Shown here in pieces: positions 17,710 through 28,055 of a stretch of 64,000 bases of DNA; position 1 is the first letter of the stretch, and every line of letters starts with the position of its first letter. The stretch spans positions 1 to 64,000 of the forward strand of contig NZ_VCBC01000001.1 in NCBI RefSeq assembly GCF_005843925.1, given 5' to 3'. The DNA is from Thalassotalea litorea (lineage in GTDB: Bacteria; Pseudomonadota; Gammaproteobacteria; Enterobacterales; Alteromonadaceae). Position numbers and translations under genes: made by a program. The notes beneath the pieces were generated by a model that made no database searches, was not told the DNA's origin, and worked only from the letters and a program-made list of their open reading frames with translations.

Positions 17710-18304
17710 ACCAATAGTGTTCGGGTTGGCTTTGTAACATGGCATCAAACTGCTGATGAAATACATCCCACAAAGGTTGACCGTTTGGGGTTTCAACAAA
17801 GCGTCCTCGGGTTAGGATGTCATCTAATGCAATCCAGGTAATTTCGCTGGTTTCATAATATCCGGGATCATTGGGTAGTTGCGCGGAATAATATTGATTG
17901 AGCTCTATAGGTTGGTCTAATTCAATCAAAAAGGTGATGTAGTCACCCCGTGATGTTGGGTTCGCGTAGAATTTGGCATCATTAATCGCGTCTGATAAAA
18001 GCTTTGCTGACAATAACGTACGTGACTCTTCCACACTTTCCCGAACGGCGGTCTGATCCGGGGTTTCACAACCTGACGCCGATTGACTTAAATCCAGTTT
18101 CTTGGGGCCACCACCAAAGGTGCTCCAACCTCGTCCCCTCTCATAGGCTAATAATAAAAAGACTCTTCCCTCGTCATCCTTTTTAAATACGGTGGTGCCA
18201 GCGCCAATATATCCCGGAGCAGAACATTCATCGCCATGCAGCACATACCAGCCAATACCAGCTACTAGCAATAAAATGGATACCGTAATTGAAACTAATT
18301 TCAT
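17696..18304 (-). CDS. Membrane-anchored Nudix hydrolase-like protein
   Basis: The N-terminus MKLVSITVSILLLVAGIGWYVL is a membrane anchor or uncleaved signal, unusual for Nudix enzymes, which are mostly cytoplasmic. The domain shows FGGGPKKL and a Nudix box with Glu80 and RESVEE (Arg88, Glu89, Glu92, Glu93), so the metal-binding residues are kept, but the loop before Glu80 carries an insertion and the Gly of the final EExG is Ser. It may hydrolyse a nucleoside-diphosphate-linked compound at the membrane. Its end overlaps the convergent gene by 14 bp. Confidence 0.8.
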   Translation of the reverse strand: MKLVSITVSILLLVAGIGWYVLHGDECSAPGYIGAGTTVFKKDDEGRVFLLLAYERGRGWSTFGGGPKKLDLSQSASGCETPDQTAVRESVEESRTLLSAKLLSDAINDAKFYANPTSRGDYITFLIELDQPIELNQYYSAQLPNDPGYYETSEITWIALDDILTRGRFVETPNGQPLWDVFHQQFDAMLQSQPEHYWFNQQ

Positions 18305-18330
18305 GATTCCTTTCCCTGGTGCCCATCAAC

Positions 18331-18361
18331 AAAAACGGCTTAGCAATTGCGTAAGCCGTTT
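18331..18361 (-). terminator. Terminator after pyrD
   Basis: A perfect ten-base stem AAACGGCTTA/TAAGCCGTTT with a GCAATTGC-containing loop is followed on the minus strand by a T run. It lies just past the pyrD stop. Confidence 0.85.
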
Positions 18362-18369
18362 GTTCTGGA

Positions 18370-19389
18370 TTAAAGCTCGTCAACAATACGTTTAATTAGT
18401 TCAGGACCTTCATAGATAAAACCGGTGTACACCTGAACAAGAGATGCTCCCGCGGCCAGTTTTTCTTTGGCGGCGGCAGCGCTATTGATACCACCAACAC
18501 CGATTATCGGCATTTTCCCATCCAGTCGGTCAGCAAGGAGTTTGATCACCTGCAGACTTTTTTCCTGAACCGGCACGCCGCTCAATCCGCCCATTTCATC
18601 ACCATGGGCCAATTGTTCAACCCCTTCCCGGCTTAACGTTGTATTGGTGGCAATCACCGCGTCGATATCATTGCTAAGCAGGCAGTCAGCAATGCCCTGC
18701 ACTTCTTGTTCATCGAGATCGGGGGCGATTTTCACGGCCAGGGGAATATATTTACCATGGGTCTCGGCAAGTTGCGCTTGTTCAACCTTGAGCGCCGCTA
18801 ATAGTTCATTTAATGCATCACCATATTGCAAAGCACGTAAACCTGGCGTATTGGGCGAAGAAATATTGACCGTAATGTAGTCTGCGTGTTCATAAACCTT
18901 GCGCATACAATGAATGTAGTCATCTTTGGCATTGTCTTCTTCGGTATCTTTGTTTTTGCCAATATTTATCCCTAACACACCATCAAAACCCGCTTGTTTG
19001 GCTTTGCGAACCTGATCAACCAAATAATCGACGCCATGGTTGTTAAATCCCATGCGGTTAATAATGGCATCGGCCTCAGTAATACGGAAAATACGCGGTT
19101 TTTCATTGCCCGGTTGTGGCCTTGGCGTTACGGTGCCGACTTCAACAAAACCAAACCCTAGTGCCGAGAAACCGCGAATACATTGGCCATTTTTATCCAG
19201 CCCTGCTGCCAGTCCGACTGGATTGGGAAATTCAATCCCCATAACCGTAACCGGTTTATCGGCGACTTTGGCACCATATAACCCCTTTAAGGCATTGGCG
19301 GCGGGCGATTTGAACATGTTAATTGCCACATCATGGGCCTGTTCAGCGTCGAGTTTGAATAGTAATTTTCGGGCGATGGAGTAAAACAT
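18370..19389 (-). CDS. pyrD: Dihydroorotate dehydrogenase (quinone), class 2
   Basis: The fourth step of pyrimidine synthesis: oxidises dihydroorotate to orotate with FMN and passes electrons to membrane quinones. At 339 aa it has the class 2 length and the N-terminal helical membrane-docking extension ([20 protein letters not shown]). FMN and substrate residues are in [21 protein letters not shown] with the catalytic Ser of the class, and [34 protein letters not shown]. It stands as a single-gene unit between two terminators. Confidence 0.96.
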   Translation of the reverse strand: MFYSIARKLLFKLDAEQAHDVAINMFKSPAANALKGLYGAKVADKPVTVMGIEFPNPVGLAAGLDKNGQCIRGFSALGFGFVEVGTVTPRPQPGNEKPRIFRITEADAIINRMGFNNHGVDYLVDQVRKAKQAGFDGVLGINIGKNKDTEEDNAKDDYIHCMRKVYEHADYITVNISSPNTPGLRALQYGDALNELLAALKVEQAQLAETHGKYIPLAVKIAPDLDEQEVQGIADCLLSNDIDAVIATNTTLSREGVEQLAHGDEMGGLSGVPVQEKSLQVIKLLADRLDGKMPIIGVGGINSAAAAKEKLAAGASLVQVYTGFIYEGPELIKRIVDEL

Positions 19390-19403
19390 AATTCCTCAGA
19401 TAC

Positions 19404-19430
19404 AAAAAACTCACCTTAAAGAGGTGAGTT
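19404..19430 (-). terminator. Terminator after the glutamate dehydrogenase gene
   Basis: A nine-base stem AACTCACCT/AGGTGAGTT with a five-base loop is followed on the minus strand by six T. It ends the transcript of the 19510-24351 gene before pyrD. Confidence 0.85.
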
Positions 19431-19509
19431 TAACACTAAATCCAATGGGTACAAGTATTTGCACCCATTCGACAGCCTTTTACCAGCGGTAAAAAATGGT
19501 AAAAATGGC

Positions 19510-22500
19510 TTATAAATTCGGGTCGCAATGATGTGACAACAACATTAACTCCCGAAGACCGACCGAGAATTTTGCAAACTCATGAACTTTACTGGTTCGA
19601 AAATCGGCTAAAATCTGATGCCAGCGTTCTAACGGTTGTTCAGAGCGTTGTTCCCAAATATCTATCATCGGTTCAATATCCGACGTTTCCGGGTTCATGC
19701 GCAGCACTACTGAAGTTAATGAACGCTGTTGCCAGTCAAGCTCTTCTCTAAATGATGCCCGTGCTAACGCTTGCCAGTGGTTGTCCACCGGTTGCATGGT
19801 GATCTGCTCTAAGAACCAATGCAGATGCAGGCGCACTCCAATTGAGAAATACAATTGCGCGACCAATTCGATGTCTCTGGCGTCCTGACAGGCTACCTGA
19901 GCAATATCCATAGTCGAGAACAAGGTACTCAATTGCGATATTCGGGTGGCCAAATCACCTGGAACATGCTCTTTTAACAATTTAGACTGTAAGTCATTTA
20001 ACTCACGAGCTTCCTTATCGACCAGGAAATCTTCCAGCTTATTGCTCAACACCTTAAAGGTAGGTTGATAGAAATCCAGGGCTTGTTCAATGCTCAACGA
20101 CTTATTGCGATGACGTAAGAACCAACGGGTCGCGCGGCGTATTGTGCGACGTAACTCAAATAGCATTTCGCTTTGAACTTTGGCCGACACCTTGTTGTCC
20201 ATCGCTTCGATTTGTTCCCAGGTCGCTTCCATTTCGAAAACCGCACTGGCCATGGCAAAGCACTTGGCAATCTCTTCAACGCCAGAGCCGGTCTCTTCCT
20301 GCATCCGGTAGACAAAGTTCGCCCCCATAAAGTTACACAACAGGTTTGCCAACTGGGTGGCAATGATCTCTGCTTTTAGTGGGTGATTTTGCATTTGCTC
20401 TGCATAACGTGCCTGCAACTGTTGCGGGAACGCAGCGGTTAATAGCTGGCCTAAATATGGATCATTGGTAATGTCAGGATGTACCAATTGCTCTTTTAAC
20501 ACCATTTTGCCATAGGCAACCAGCACGGACAGTTCCGGACGGGTTAAGCCTTTACCCTGGGCCAGACGTTCATTAATTTCTTCATCTGAGGGCATAAACT
20601 CCAATGCCCGGTCTAGCTTGTCTTCACGCTCAAGATACTGGATGAAACGCTGATGCTCTTTTAATTTGCTGCCACCACGAGACTCAGAAATCGATATCGA
20701 ATTGGTTTGACGATAACAATCTTCCAGCACAATCTCTTCAACATCATCGGTCATGTCATACAACAACTGATTCCGTTGCTTCAAGGTCAAATCACCATTG
20801 GTGACCAAACCATTAAGTAAAATCTTAATGTTAACTTCGTTATCGGAGCAATCCACACCACCAACGTTATCAACAAAGTCGGTATTCATTCGACCGCCAT
20901 TGGCGGTATATTCGATGCGTCCAAGTTGAGTACAGCCTAAGTTACCACCTTCGCCAATAATCCGGGCTTTGACTTCATTCCCGTTAACGCGCAACACATC
21001 ATTGGCTCTGTCGCCAACTTCGAGATGACTTTCATCGCTACCTTTAATGTAGGTTCCGATACCACCATTCCAGAATAGATCGACCTGCATTTTCAACGCG
21101 GTTTGAATCAATTCATTCGGTGCCATCGACGCTTTTTTGGTGCCGAGCAGTTTCTTAATTTGCGGGGTCAATTTAATCGACTTAGCCGCCCGAGAAAAAA
21201 TCCCTCCCCCCTCAGAAATCAAATCGCGATTGTAGTCATCCCAACTGGAACCCGGCAAGTCAAATAAGCGCTGACGTTCGACATAACTGCTCGCTGCATC
21301 CGGGGTCGGATCGATGAAAATATGCATATGGTTAAATGCGACCTGCAAACCAGTGTGCTTGGAGAGCAACATACCGTTACCAAAGACATCACCAGCCATA
21401 TCGCCAACCGCAAGGCAGGTAAAGTCCGTACTTTGGCAGTCGATACCAATTTCACGGAAATGACGTTTTACCGACTCCCATGCACCTTTCGCGGTGATCC
21501 CCATCTGTTTGTGGTCATAACCAACACTGCCGCCTGAGGCAAACGCATCCCCTAACCAGAAGTTATAATCTTCGGAAATAGCATTGGCGATATCCGAAAA
21601 CGTTGCCGTGCCTTTATCGGCTGCAACCACCAAATAGGTATCGTCTTCATCATGACGAAACACCTGTTCAGGATGGACGATTTCTCCCCCGACAATATTG
21701 TCGGTTATATCGAGCAAGCCACGGATAAAGGTACGGTAACACTGTTTACCCGCCTCAAATATTTCTGCTCTGGTACCGCCGACCGGCAAGCGTTTACAAT
21801 AAAAGCCACCTTTGGCACCAACAGGAACGATAACCGTATTTTTTACCTGTTGGGCTTTTACTAACCCCAACACTTCGGTGCGAAAATCTTCTCGACGATC
21901 GGACCAGCGCAAGCCACCACGGGCGACCTTTCCGCCGCGTAGGTGCACACCTTCAACATCCGGAGAATAAACAAAAATTTCAAATTTAGGTAATGGTTTT
22001 GGCATCTCTGGGATCAGCTCAGGCAAGAGCTTAAATGAGATATAAGACTTGGTGTTGCCTTCACTATCTGGTTGGAAATAGTTGGTGCGCACAGTAGCAT
22101 TAATAATTTCCACATAACGGCGAATGATTCGATCGTCATCAAGGCTGGCAACATTATCCAGAGACGATTCAATGGTTTCCAGTACTTTATTCATCGCGCG
22201 TTGCTTAGATTTATCGGTCGGCGTGAACTTAAGTTCAAACAATTCGATCAATAATTCTGCAAAGCTAGGATAGCGTGAAAACGCATCTTCAATATAACTC
22301 TGACTGAAAGTGGAGCCAATTTGTTGCTGGTATTTTGCCAGCGCTCGCAAAATTGACACTTCCCGACCCGCCAGGCCCGCACCAAGAATCAAACGATTAA
22401 AACCATCATCTTCGAGCTCACCGTGCCAAACCTTGGCAAACGCATCCTGAAACAGGTTTTGCACCTGCTCCAGATCGAACGCTTTTTCAGAGGTTAGCAA

Positions 22501-24351
22501 CATCGAAAAATCGAGGATCCAGCACATCTCACCATCGGTATTGATCACCGAATATGGACTCTCGCCAATAATCCGTAAACCAAAGTTTTCCAACATCGGC
22601 AACACATCGGATAAATGCAGAGGTTCACCCTTGTGAAAAAGCTTAAGCTTAACAAAACGACTATCCGCTTTTTCTTCTAACGGCTGATAAAACAACATCT
22701 CCAGAGGATTATCTGCGGTGACTTTCTCTAACTTATCAATATCGACAATCGCAGTACCCGGTAACACTTCGTCTTTGTAGGCTTGCGGAAAATCGGCATA
22801 TTTGCGACGTAACATTTTTCCTTTGGCTTCACCCTTATTTAAATTTAGTGCATTGGCCAACTTGTCGTCCCAACCGCGTGCTGCGGCGTTTAAATTACGC
22901 TCTATTTCCTTCACATCAATATCCGCTTTTGTATTTTTAACTCTGACAATGTAATGCGTACGTGCCTGTACCGACTCTGAAAAGAACGTCGTAAACTCAA
23001 CTTCTTCATCGCTACCAAAGGCTTGTTTTAATATCTGTTGGGTTTCAACTCTAAGCTTAGTGTTGTAACGATCTCTGGGTACGTAGACCATACAGGAATA
23101 GAACCGATTAAAGGCATCACGACGCAAAAACAGCCCAGTTAAATCCCGCTCCTGCATTTGCAGAACGCCACGCACCGTTTGCAGTAATTCCTCTTCACTC
23201 GATTGTAAAATTTCATCCCGAGGGTACGTTTCAAGGATATTGATTAACGTTTTGTAGGCGTGCGAACTCGGCGCATAGCCGGATTTATCACAAACACGCT
23301 TCACCTTGTCACCGATAAAAGGCAAATTTAATGCGCTGTCATTGTAAAACGCCGAGCCAAATAAACCGAGAAAGCGCTCTTCCTTAATGATTTTACCTTC
23401 TTTATCAAATTTTTTGATGCCGATGTAATCAAGGTGCGCAGGTCGGTGTACGCGAGAGCGAGAATTGGTCTTGGTTAAAATTAACAGACTTTTTCCGACT
23501 GCCACTTCACGCGCGGTTTCGCTCAAATCGGACAGGAGCATGGGTTTCGTGGACTTTGTCTTTCTCAACAAACCTAATGACGAATCAAAATCCCCTTCTA
23601 TAGAGACATTGCCTTTAACTCGGTGAATGTCATAGGCGCGATAGCCCATAAAGGTGAAATTATCATTGGCAAGCCACGACAGTAAGGCTTTCGACTCACG
23701 GTAGTCCTGAGCTTGTACAACAGATTTCGACTCTGCCATTTCCTGGATGCAGGCATCGAAACGATTTTTCATCGGCAACCAGTCGTCAACCGTTACCGAA
23801 ACGTCCTGAAACACGGAGTGCAACTCTTGGGTAAGCTGATCAACTTGTGCCTGTTCGGTAAGGCGATCGATTTCAATAAAAAACACGGTTTCAGTAATGC
23901 TGTTAGCAAGATTTTTGGCACTGGCGTCAATATCCGTTACCTGACCTTTTTCATCACGAACGATATTCATCGGACAATTGAGGACTAGATGCGGAAACAT
24001 ATTCAGGCGGTTTAGTGCGATGCGCGTAGAATCGACCAAAAACGGCATATCTTTGATGATCACTTCAATGACCGTATGGCTGGATTTCCAACCATGTTGC
24101 GAAACTTGTGGATTTAATACCCGAATAAACGCCTGATCATCGACCTGGGCATTCAACGCTTTCCAAAGGCTCAATGTTGCGCCATAAACGTCGCTTTCGT
24201 TACGGCCAGCTAAATCTTCTTTGGAAATATTGGCATACAACAGGCTCGTAAATTTATCGAGCAACGGGGCGGTGTGGGATGGAACTTTGTCATGAATTAA
24301 CGCTGACACATTTTTAAAAAGCACAGAAGATTTATTATCTAATGACGCCAT
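19510..24351 (-). CDS. gdhB: NAD-specific glutamate dehydrogenase, GDH-180 class
   Basis: A very large NAD-dependent glutamate dehydrogenase (about 1613 aa), the class of about 180 kDa that converts glutamate to 2-oxoglutarate and ammonium in catabolism. A long N-terminal regulatory region with ACT-like parts (about 1-700) precedes the catalytic core containing RGGLRWSDRREDFRTEVLGL and VPVGAKGGF with the catalytic Lys, and the nucleotide-binding domain. The start at 24351 (MASLDNKSS) is preferred to the longer frame from 24408, which opens with TTG and adds an unlikely leader; GAGG lies upstream of the ATG. Single-gene unit. Confidence 0.95.
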   Translation of the reverse strand: MASLDNKSSVLFKNVSALIHDKVPSHTAPLLDKFTSLLYANISKEDLAGRNESDVYGATLSLWKALNAQVDDQAFIRVLNPQVSQHGWKSSHTVIEVIIKDMPFLVDSTRIALNRLNMFPHLVLNCPMNIVRDEKGQVTDIDASAKNLANSITETVFFIEIDRLTEQAQVDQLTQELHSVFQDVSVTVDDWLPMKNRFDACIQEMAESKSVVQAQDYRESKALLSWLANDNFTFMGYRAYDIHRVKGNVSIEGDFDSSLGLLRKTKSTKPMLLSDLSETAREVAVGKSLLILTKTNSRSRVHRPAHLDYIGIKKFDKEGKIIKEERFLGLFGSAFYNDSALNLPFIGDKVKRVCDKSGYAPSSHAYKTLINILETYPRDEILQSSEEELLQTVRGVLQMQERDLTGLFLRRDAFNRFYSCMVYVPRDRYNTKLRVETQQILKQAFGSDEEVEFTTFFSESVQARTHYIVRVKNTKADIDVKEIERNLNAAARGWDDKLANALNLNKGEAKGKMLRRKYADFPQAYKDEVLPGTAIVDIDKLEKVTADNPLEMLFYQPLEEKADSRFVKLKLFHKGEPLHLSDVLPMLENFGLRIIGESPYSVINTDGEMCWILDFSMLLTSEKAFDLEQVQNLFQDAFAKVWHGELEDDGFNRLILGAGLAGREVSILRALAKYQQQIGSTFSQSYIEDAFSRYPSFAELLIELFELKFTPTDKSKQRAMNKVLETIESSLDNVASLDDDRIIRRYVEIINATVRTNYFQPDSEGNTKSYISFKLLPELIPEMPKPLPKFEIFVYSPDVEGVHLRGGKVARGGLRWSDRREDFRTEVLGLVKAQQVKNTVIVPVGAKGGFYCKRLPVGGTRAEIFEAGKQCYRTFIRGLLDITDNIVGGEIVHPEQVFRHDEDDTYLVVAADKGTATFSDIANAISEDYNFWLGDAFASGGSVGYDHKQMGITAKGAWESVKRHFREIGIDCQSTDFTCLAVGDMAGDVFGNGMLLSKHTGLQVAFNHMHIFIDPTPDAASSYVERQRLFDLPGSSWDDYNRDLISEGGGIFSRAAKSIKLTPQIKKLLGTKKASMAPNELIQTALKMQVDLFWNGGIGTYIKGSDESHLEVGDRANDVLRVNGNEVKARIIGEGGNLGCTQLGRIEYTANGGRMNTDFVDNVGGVDCSDNEVNIKILLNGLVTNGDLTLKQRNQLLYDMTDDVEEIVLEDCYRQTNSISISESRGGSKLKEHQRFIQYLEREDKLDRALEFMPSDEEINERLAQGKGLTRPELSVLVAYGKMVLKEQLVHPDITNDPYLGQLLTAAFPQQLQARYAEQMQNHPLKAEIIATQLANLLCNFMGANFVYRMQEETGSGVEEIAKCFAMASAVFEMEATWEQIEAMDNKVSAKVQSEMLFELRRTIRRATRWFLRHRNKSLSIEQALDFYQPTFKVLSNKLEDFLVDKEARELNDLQSKLLKEHVPGDLATRISQLSTLFSTMDIAQVACQDARDIELVAQLYFSIGVRLHLHWFLEQITMQPVDNHWQALARASFREELDWQQRSLTSVVLRMNPETSDIEPMIDIWEQRSEQPLERWHQILADFRTSKVHEFAKFSVGLRELMLLSHHCDPNL

Positions 24352-24560
24352 GCTTAAGTACCCTCTGGTTCGCGAATGAAATTGACTACAAAAACTTACA
24401 GCTAGCAAGTCAATTTTCTTCTTATTTTTGTATTTAGAATAGTCTATTGCGCGAATTCTATTAGGAAAAATAAGGGATTGCGAGCACTTTTTTAGAGTAA
24501 AAATACCAATTTAGACGGGGGTTGGAGAGGAAATCAGGCAATTATTCAGCTGCCTTAAAT

Positions 24561-24585
24561 AGAAAATGGCCCTGAGGCCATTTTC
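24561..24585 (-). terminator. Terminator after the RND transporter gene
   Basis: An AGAAAATGGCC/GGCCATTTTCT stem with a four-base loop lies about 37 bp after the stop of the 24622-26949 gene on the minus strand. It closes the four-gene module read from 31497. Confidence 0.75.
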
Positions 24586-24621
24586 TTGATTAATTATGCA
24601 ATTTAAGCAATTGCAGTTATT

Positions 24622-26949
24622 TTACTTCTTTAACTCGTCCCGCCATAGGTATGCGGAAATCGCCGGCAATAAAATAATCGCCGCTAACATGTTGACCAGG
24701 AACATAAAGGTTAACATGATCCCCATATCCACTTGGAACTTAAGGGCCGAGAAAAACCAGGTCGAAACACCAATTGCCAAGGTTAAACCGGTGATTAATA
24801 CCGCTGAACCACGCTCTTTGAGTGCGGCAAGATACGCTTGTGGTACATTATCGCCCGCCCGAATGCGCTGACTCATAGTTGACAGAATATATATACCATA
24901 GTCGACACCAATACCAACCCCGAGTGCGATAACAGGCAAGGTCGACACCGTAAGGCCGATATCCAGGAAGGTCATCAGCGCCTGAGCTAACGTCGATACC
25001 ACGTACAGAGGTACAATCACCGCTATCGTTGCTTTAATTGAACGAAATGAGATTAAACAAAGTAAAATCACTGCACCATAGACGTAGAACATCATCGGCG
25101 TTTGTGCTTCTGCAACGGCTTCGTTGGTTGCCGCCATGACCCCAACAGGACCTGACGCCAGTTTAAACTGAATTTTATCGGTACCCAGTTCTTCGCGGTA
25201 TGCTTTAACTGCACTCACAACCCGGTCAATTGTCTCGGCTTTGTGATCTTCCAGAAAGAGAATGATCGGCATTGCCGAGCAATCGCGATTCAGCAAGCCA
25301 CTGGTGGTTGGTACCCGAGCAATAGACTGTACTAATGACTGTTGATTTCGTGACAACACCTTCCACTTTTTATTGCCTTCGTTATAACCCGAGTTCACGA
25401 CTTTGGCGATACTGGCCAGTGAAACCGCCGATTGCACCCCTGGAATATTTTCCATGCGCCATTGCATAGTATCAACGACGTCCAGCACTTCGTGATAAAT
25501 ACACGAATCCTCATACGTTTCGACAACCACCGACATATAATCAACACTGATGGCATATTTATCGGTGATCAAGAAGGTATCCTGATTGTAACGGGAATCT
25601 TCATGCAAGGAAGGAGCACCGGCATGCAATTCACCGATTTTCAGTTTTTGACCTTGATATTGGCCCCAGAAAAACAATAATGCTGCAATCGCAATGATAA
25701 TCGCCGCAGGTTTTTGTGCGGTAACAATTTCTGCTTTCTTCCACAGCATACGTGCCATGAATTTATGCTCAGACGTCTCAACAATTTGTTTTTGCTCTTC
25801 CTGATCAAAGCGCACGAAAGAAACCAACACCGGTAACAGGAACAAATTGGTAAAGATAATTAACGCAACACCTAACGAGGCGGCAATTGCCAATTCCCGA
25901 ATAATGCCGATATCGATTGCCAGTAAGGTTAAAAAGCCAACGGTATCCGAGAGCAAGGCAATGCCGCCGGGAACCAATAAGCGCCTGAAACTCAGCTGTG
26001 CGGCCTGTTTCGGATTATTGCCTTTGGCGACTTCTCTGGAAACCGAGTTAATCATCTGTACGCCATGACTGACACCGATAGCAAAGACCAGAAATGGTAC
26101 CAAAATTGACATGGGATCAAGGCCAAAGCCTAACCAAGAAAGGACCCCCATTTGCCAGACAACCGCCACTAATGATGTTGCGATTGGTAAAATAGTTAAA
26201 GTAAAAGAACGACAAAACAGGTAAACCATCAACGCCGTAATGGCAATCGCGATAGCAAAGAAGGTAACCACGCCTTTGGCGCCATCGGCGATATCACCGA
26301 CCATTTTCGCAAAACCGATAATATGAATGCTGATGCCATCTTTTTCATACTTGCTGCGAATTTCTTCTTCTAACTGTTTTGCCAACTTTAACGTATCAAG
26401 CTTTTCTCCGGTTTGTGGGTCAATTTCCAGTAACGAGGTTTTTACCATCGAACAGGTGTAATCGTCAGACACAATACTACCGACGATACCGGCTTTTTCG
26501 ATATTACTTTTAACCGTTTGCAAATCTTCCTGGCTACCACCGAAATCTGCTGGTATTACCGGTCCCCCGGCAAATCCATCCTCAACCACTTCGACAAAAC
26601 GCGTCGAAGGTGAAAATAATGAATTGACCTGAATTCGGTCGACGCCTGGAATGAAAAACAATTGGTCATGGACACCCCGTAACGTCGTGAAAAAGTCCGA
26701 GGTAAATATTTCCCCATCATTGTTACACACCGAAATCAGGACATTATTGGCACCACCGAAGTTTTTCTGGTGCTTAAGATAGGTCTGCATGTACTCATGT
26801 TGCAGAGGGATATTCTTTTCGAATGAGGCATCCAGACGAATCTGGGTTGCATACACAAACAAATAACTTGTGATCGCAAGAAATACACCGATAACCAAAA
26901 ACCGGAATCGAAATATATTTCTTTCTAATTTATTAAATAATCTGCTCAT
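24622..26949 (-). CDS. RND superfamily exporter, MMPL type
   Basis: A 775-residue inner-membrane protein with the RND duplicated plan: a helix at about 16-32, a periplasmic loop to about 225, helices 2-6 (about 225-385), a helix at about 412, a second loop to about 620, then five more helices. It matches the single-chain 'predicted exporter of the RND superfamily' group related to MMPL and hopanoid transporters, which move lipids or hydrophobic compounds, rather than tripartite drug pumps. It begins five bases after the YCF48-like gene and is the last gene of the DUF1302-DUF1329-YCF48-RND module. Confidence 0.9.
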   Translation of the reverse strand: MSRLFNKLERNIFRFRFLVIGVFLAITSYLFVYATQIRLDASFEKNIPLQHEYMQTYLKHQKNFGGANNVLISVCNNDGEIFTSDFFTTLRGVHDQLFFIPGVDRIQVNSLFSPSTRFVEVVEDGFAGGPVIPADFGGSQEDLQTVKSNIEKAGIVGSIVSDDYTCSMVKTSLLEIDPQTGEKLDTLKLAKQLEEEIRSKYEKDGISIHIIGFAKMVGDIADGAKGVVTFFAIAIAITALMVYLFCRSFTLTILPIATSLVAVVWQMGVLSWLGFGLDPMSILVPFLVFAIGVSHGVQMINSVSREVAKGNNPKQAAQLSFRRLLVPGGIALLSDTVGFLTLLAIDIGIIRELAIAASLGVALIIFTNLFLLPVLVSFVRFDQEEQKQIVETSEHKFMARMLWKKAEIVTAQKPAAIIIAIAALLFFWGQYQGQKLKIGELHAGAPSLHEDSRYNQDTFLITDKYAISVDYMSVVVETYEDSCIYHEVLDVVDTMQWRMENIPGVQSAVSLASIAKVVNSGYNEGNKKWKVLSRNQQSLVQSIARVPTTSGLLNRDCSAMPIILFLEDHKAETIDRVVSAVKAYREELGTDKIQFKLASGPVGVMAATNEAVAEAQTPMMFYVYGAVILLCLISFRSIKATIAVIVPLYVVSTLAQALMTFLDIGLTVSTLPVIALGVGIGVDYGIYILSTMSQRIRAGDNVPQAYLAALKERGSAVLITGLTLAIGVSTWFFSALKFQVDMGIMLTFMFLVNMLAAIILLPAISAYLWRDELKK

Positions 26950-26954
26950 TAGTA

Positions 26955-27986
26955 TTATTGACCTTGTACGACTTTAAGTCCGACTTCTGTTGCCAGTATT
27001 AATTGTTCGTTAAACCACACGCCCGCCAAGATGGCCTTACCATCGGATTGAGTCGACTTGGTAAAGGTTTTACCTTGATCGTTACTGGTTAAGATAACGC
27101 CGGAGTTTGCCACCACATAAACAGTACCATTGGGAGCAACAATGACTCCGTTTAATAAGGCTTTGGTACTCAAAGCAATACGTTGCCAGTTATCCCCTGC
27201 GGTATCAGAGACAAATAAATTACCACGCAGACCAGAAACAATCAGATGTTGTTTTTCGGTCGCGTTGATATCAAAAAATGAACCGGCATAAATTTCATCA
27301 AGAAGTTGCCATTGCTGACCTTGGTCATCGCTTTTGGCCATTAATCCGAGTTCGCCGACCAGATACCACTGTTCACCAACAACCTTGATGCGATTGAAGT
27401 GTGGCAGGATGCTACGAATTTCATCTAAGTACAGCTCTTCATCTTCGTCTTTGAGTTCTTGCAGATACAGCTGATCATCTTCAATCAATAATTCGCCATG
27501 GAACTCTTCTTGCCAGCTTTCACCACCATCTTCGGTTCGTAAAAATCGGCCATAGGCACCAACAGCAACCCCCTGTTTCGGGCTTGTGAAAATCACATCA
27601 AATAGCGGACGTTCTAACTCTGGAGCATACATCTGTATTGCCCAACTTTCACCGCCATCTTCTGTTTTTAAAATGACCGAATCGTGTCCGACCGCCCAAC
27701 CGAGCTTGTCATCAAGAAAAAACACCCGGGTCAGAGTCGACACTGTCGGAACCGTTTTTTGCTGCCAGTCAAGTCCGTCAACAGACGTTAATATATGACC
27801 GCGTTCACCTACGGCAATTAATTTTTGTTCGCCCACCGAGGTGATATCAAGCATTAGTGAATTTTTCGCTAAGGGTGAAAGTTCAGAGAATTGAGTGGAC
27901 TCAGATTGGCTTGTTGAAGCCGATTGTGCGGTGCTTTGGAAAGAAAACACCAGCATAGAGAATAAGATTAGTATAGTTCGCAACAT
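26955..27986 (-). CDS. YCF48/HCF136-like beta-propeller protein
   Basis: An exported protein of 343 aa with a signal peptide (1-20, ending STAQS) and repeated BNR/Asp-box-like motifs: KTEDGGESWAIQ, RTEDGGESWQEE, KSDDQGQQWQLL, VSDTAGDNWQRI and TSNDQGKTFTKS. These repeats build a seven-bladed propeller like the photosystem II assembly factor YCF48, here in a non-photosynthetic setting. In this module it probably serves as a periplasmic partner of the RND protein. It follows the DUF1329 gene after a hairpin and precedes the RND gene by five bases. Confidence 0.88.
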   Translation of the reverse strand: MLRTILILFSMLVFSFQSTAQSASTSQSESTQFSELSPLAKNSLMLDITSVGEQKLIAVGERGHILTSVDGLDWQQKTVPTVSTLTRVFFLDDKLGWAVGHDSVILKTEDGGESWAIQMYAPELERPLFDVIFTSPKQGVAVGAYGRFLRTEDGGESWQEEFHGELLIEDDQLYLQELKDEDEELYLDEIRSILPHFNRIKVVGEQWYLVGELGLMAKSDDQGQQWQLLDEIYAGSFFDINATEKQHLIVSGLRGNLFVSDTAGDNWQRIALSTKALLNGVIVAPNGTVYVVANSGVILTSNDQGKTFTKSTQSDGKAILAGVWFNEQLILATEVGLKVVQGQ

Positions 27987-28011
27987 GCAGTTTCCAATGG
28001 GTAAAAATGAA

Positions 28012-28035
28012 AACGGTTGGCCTAAGCCAACCGTT
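28012..28035 (-). terminator. Intergenic hairpin between DUF1329 and YCF48-like genes
   Basis: A perfect AACGGTTGGC/GCCAACCGTT stem with a CTAA loop is followed on the minus strand by TTTTCATTTTT. Lying inside a gene cluster that otherwise reads as one operon, it may give partial termination or protect the upstream messenger end, so the two outer-membrane-type genes could be made in excess. Confidence 0.7.
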
Positions 28036-28055
28036 GTATACGTCGAAAATAACGG

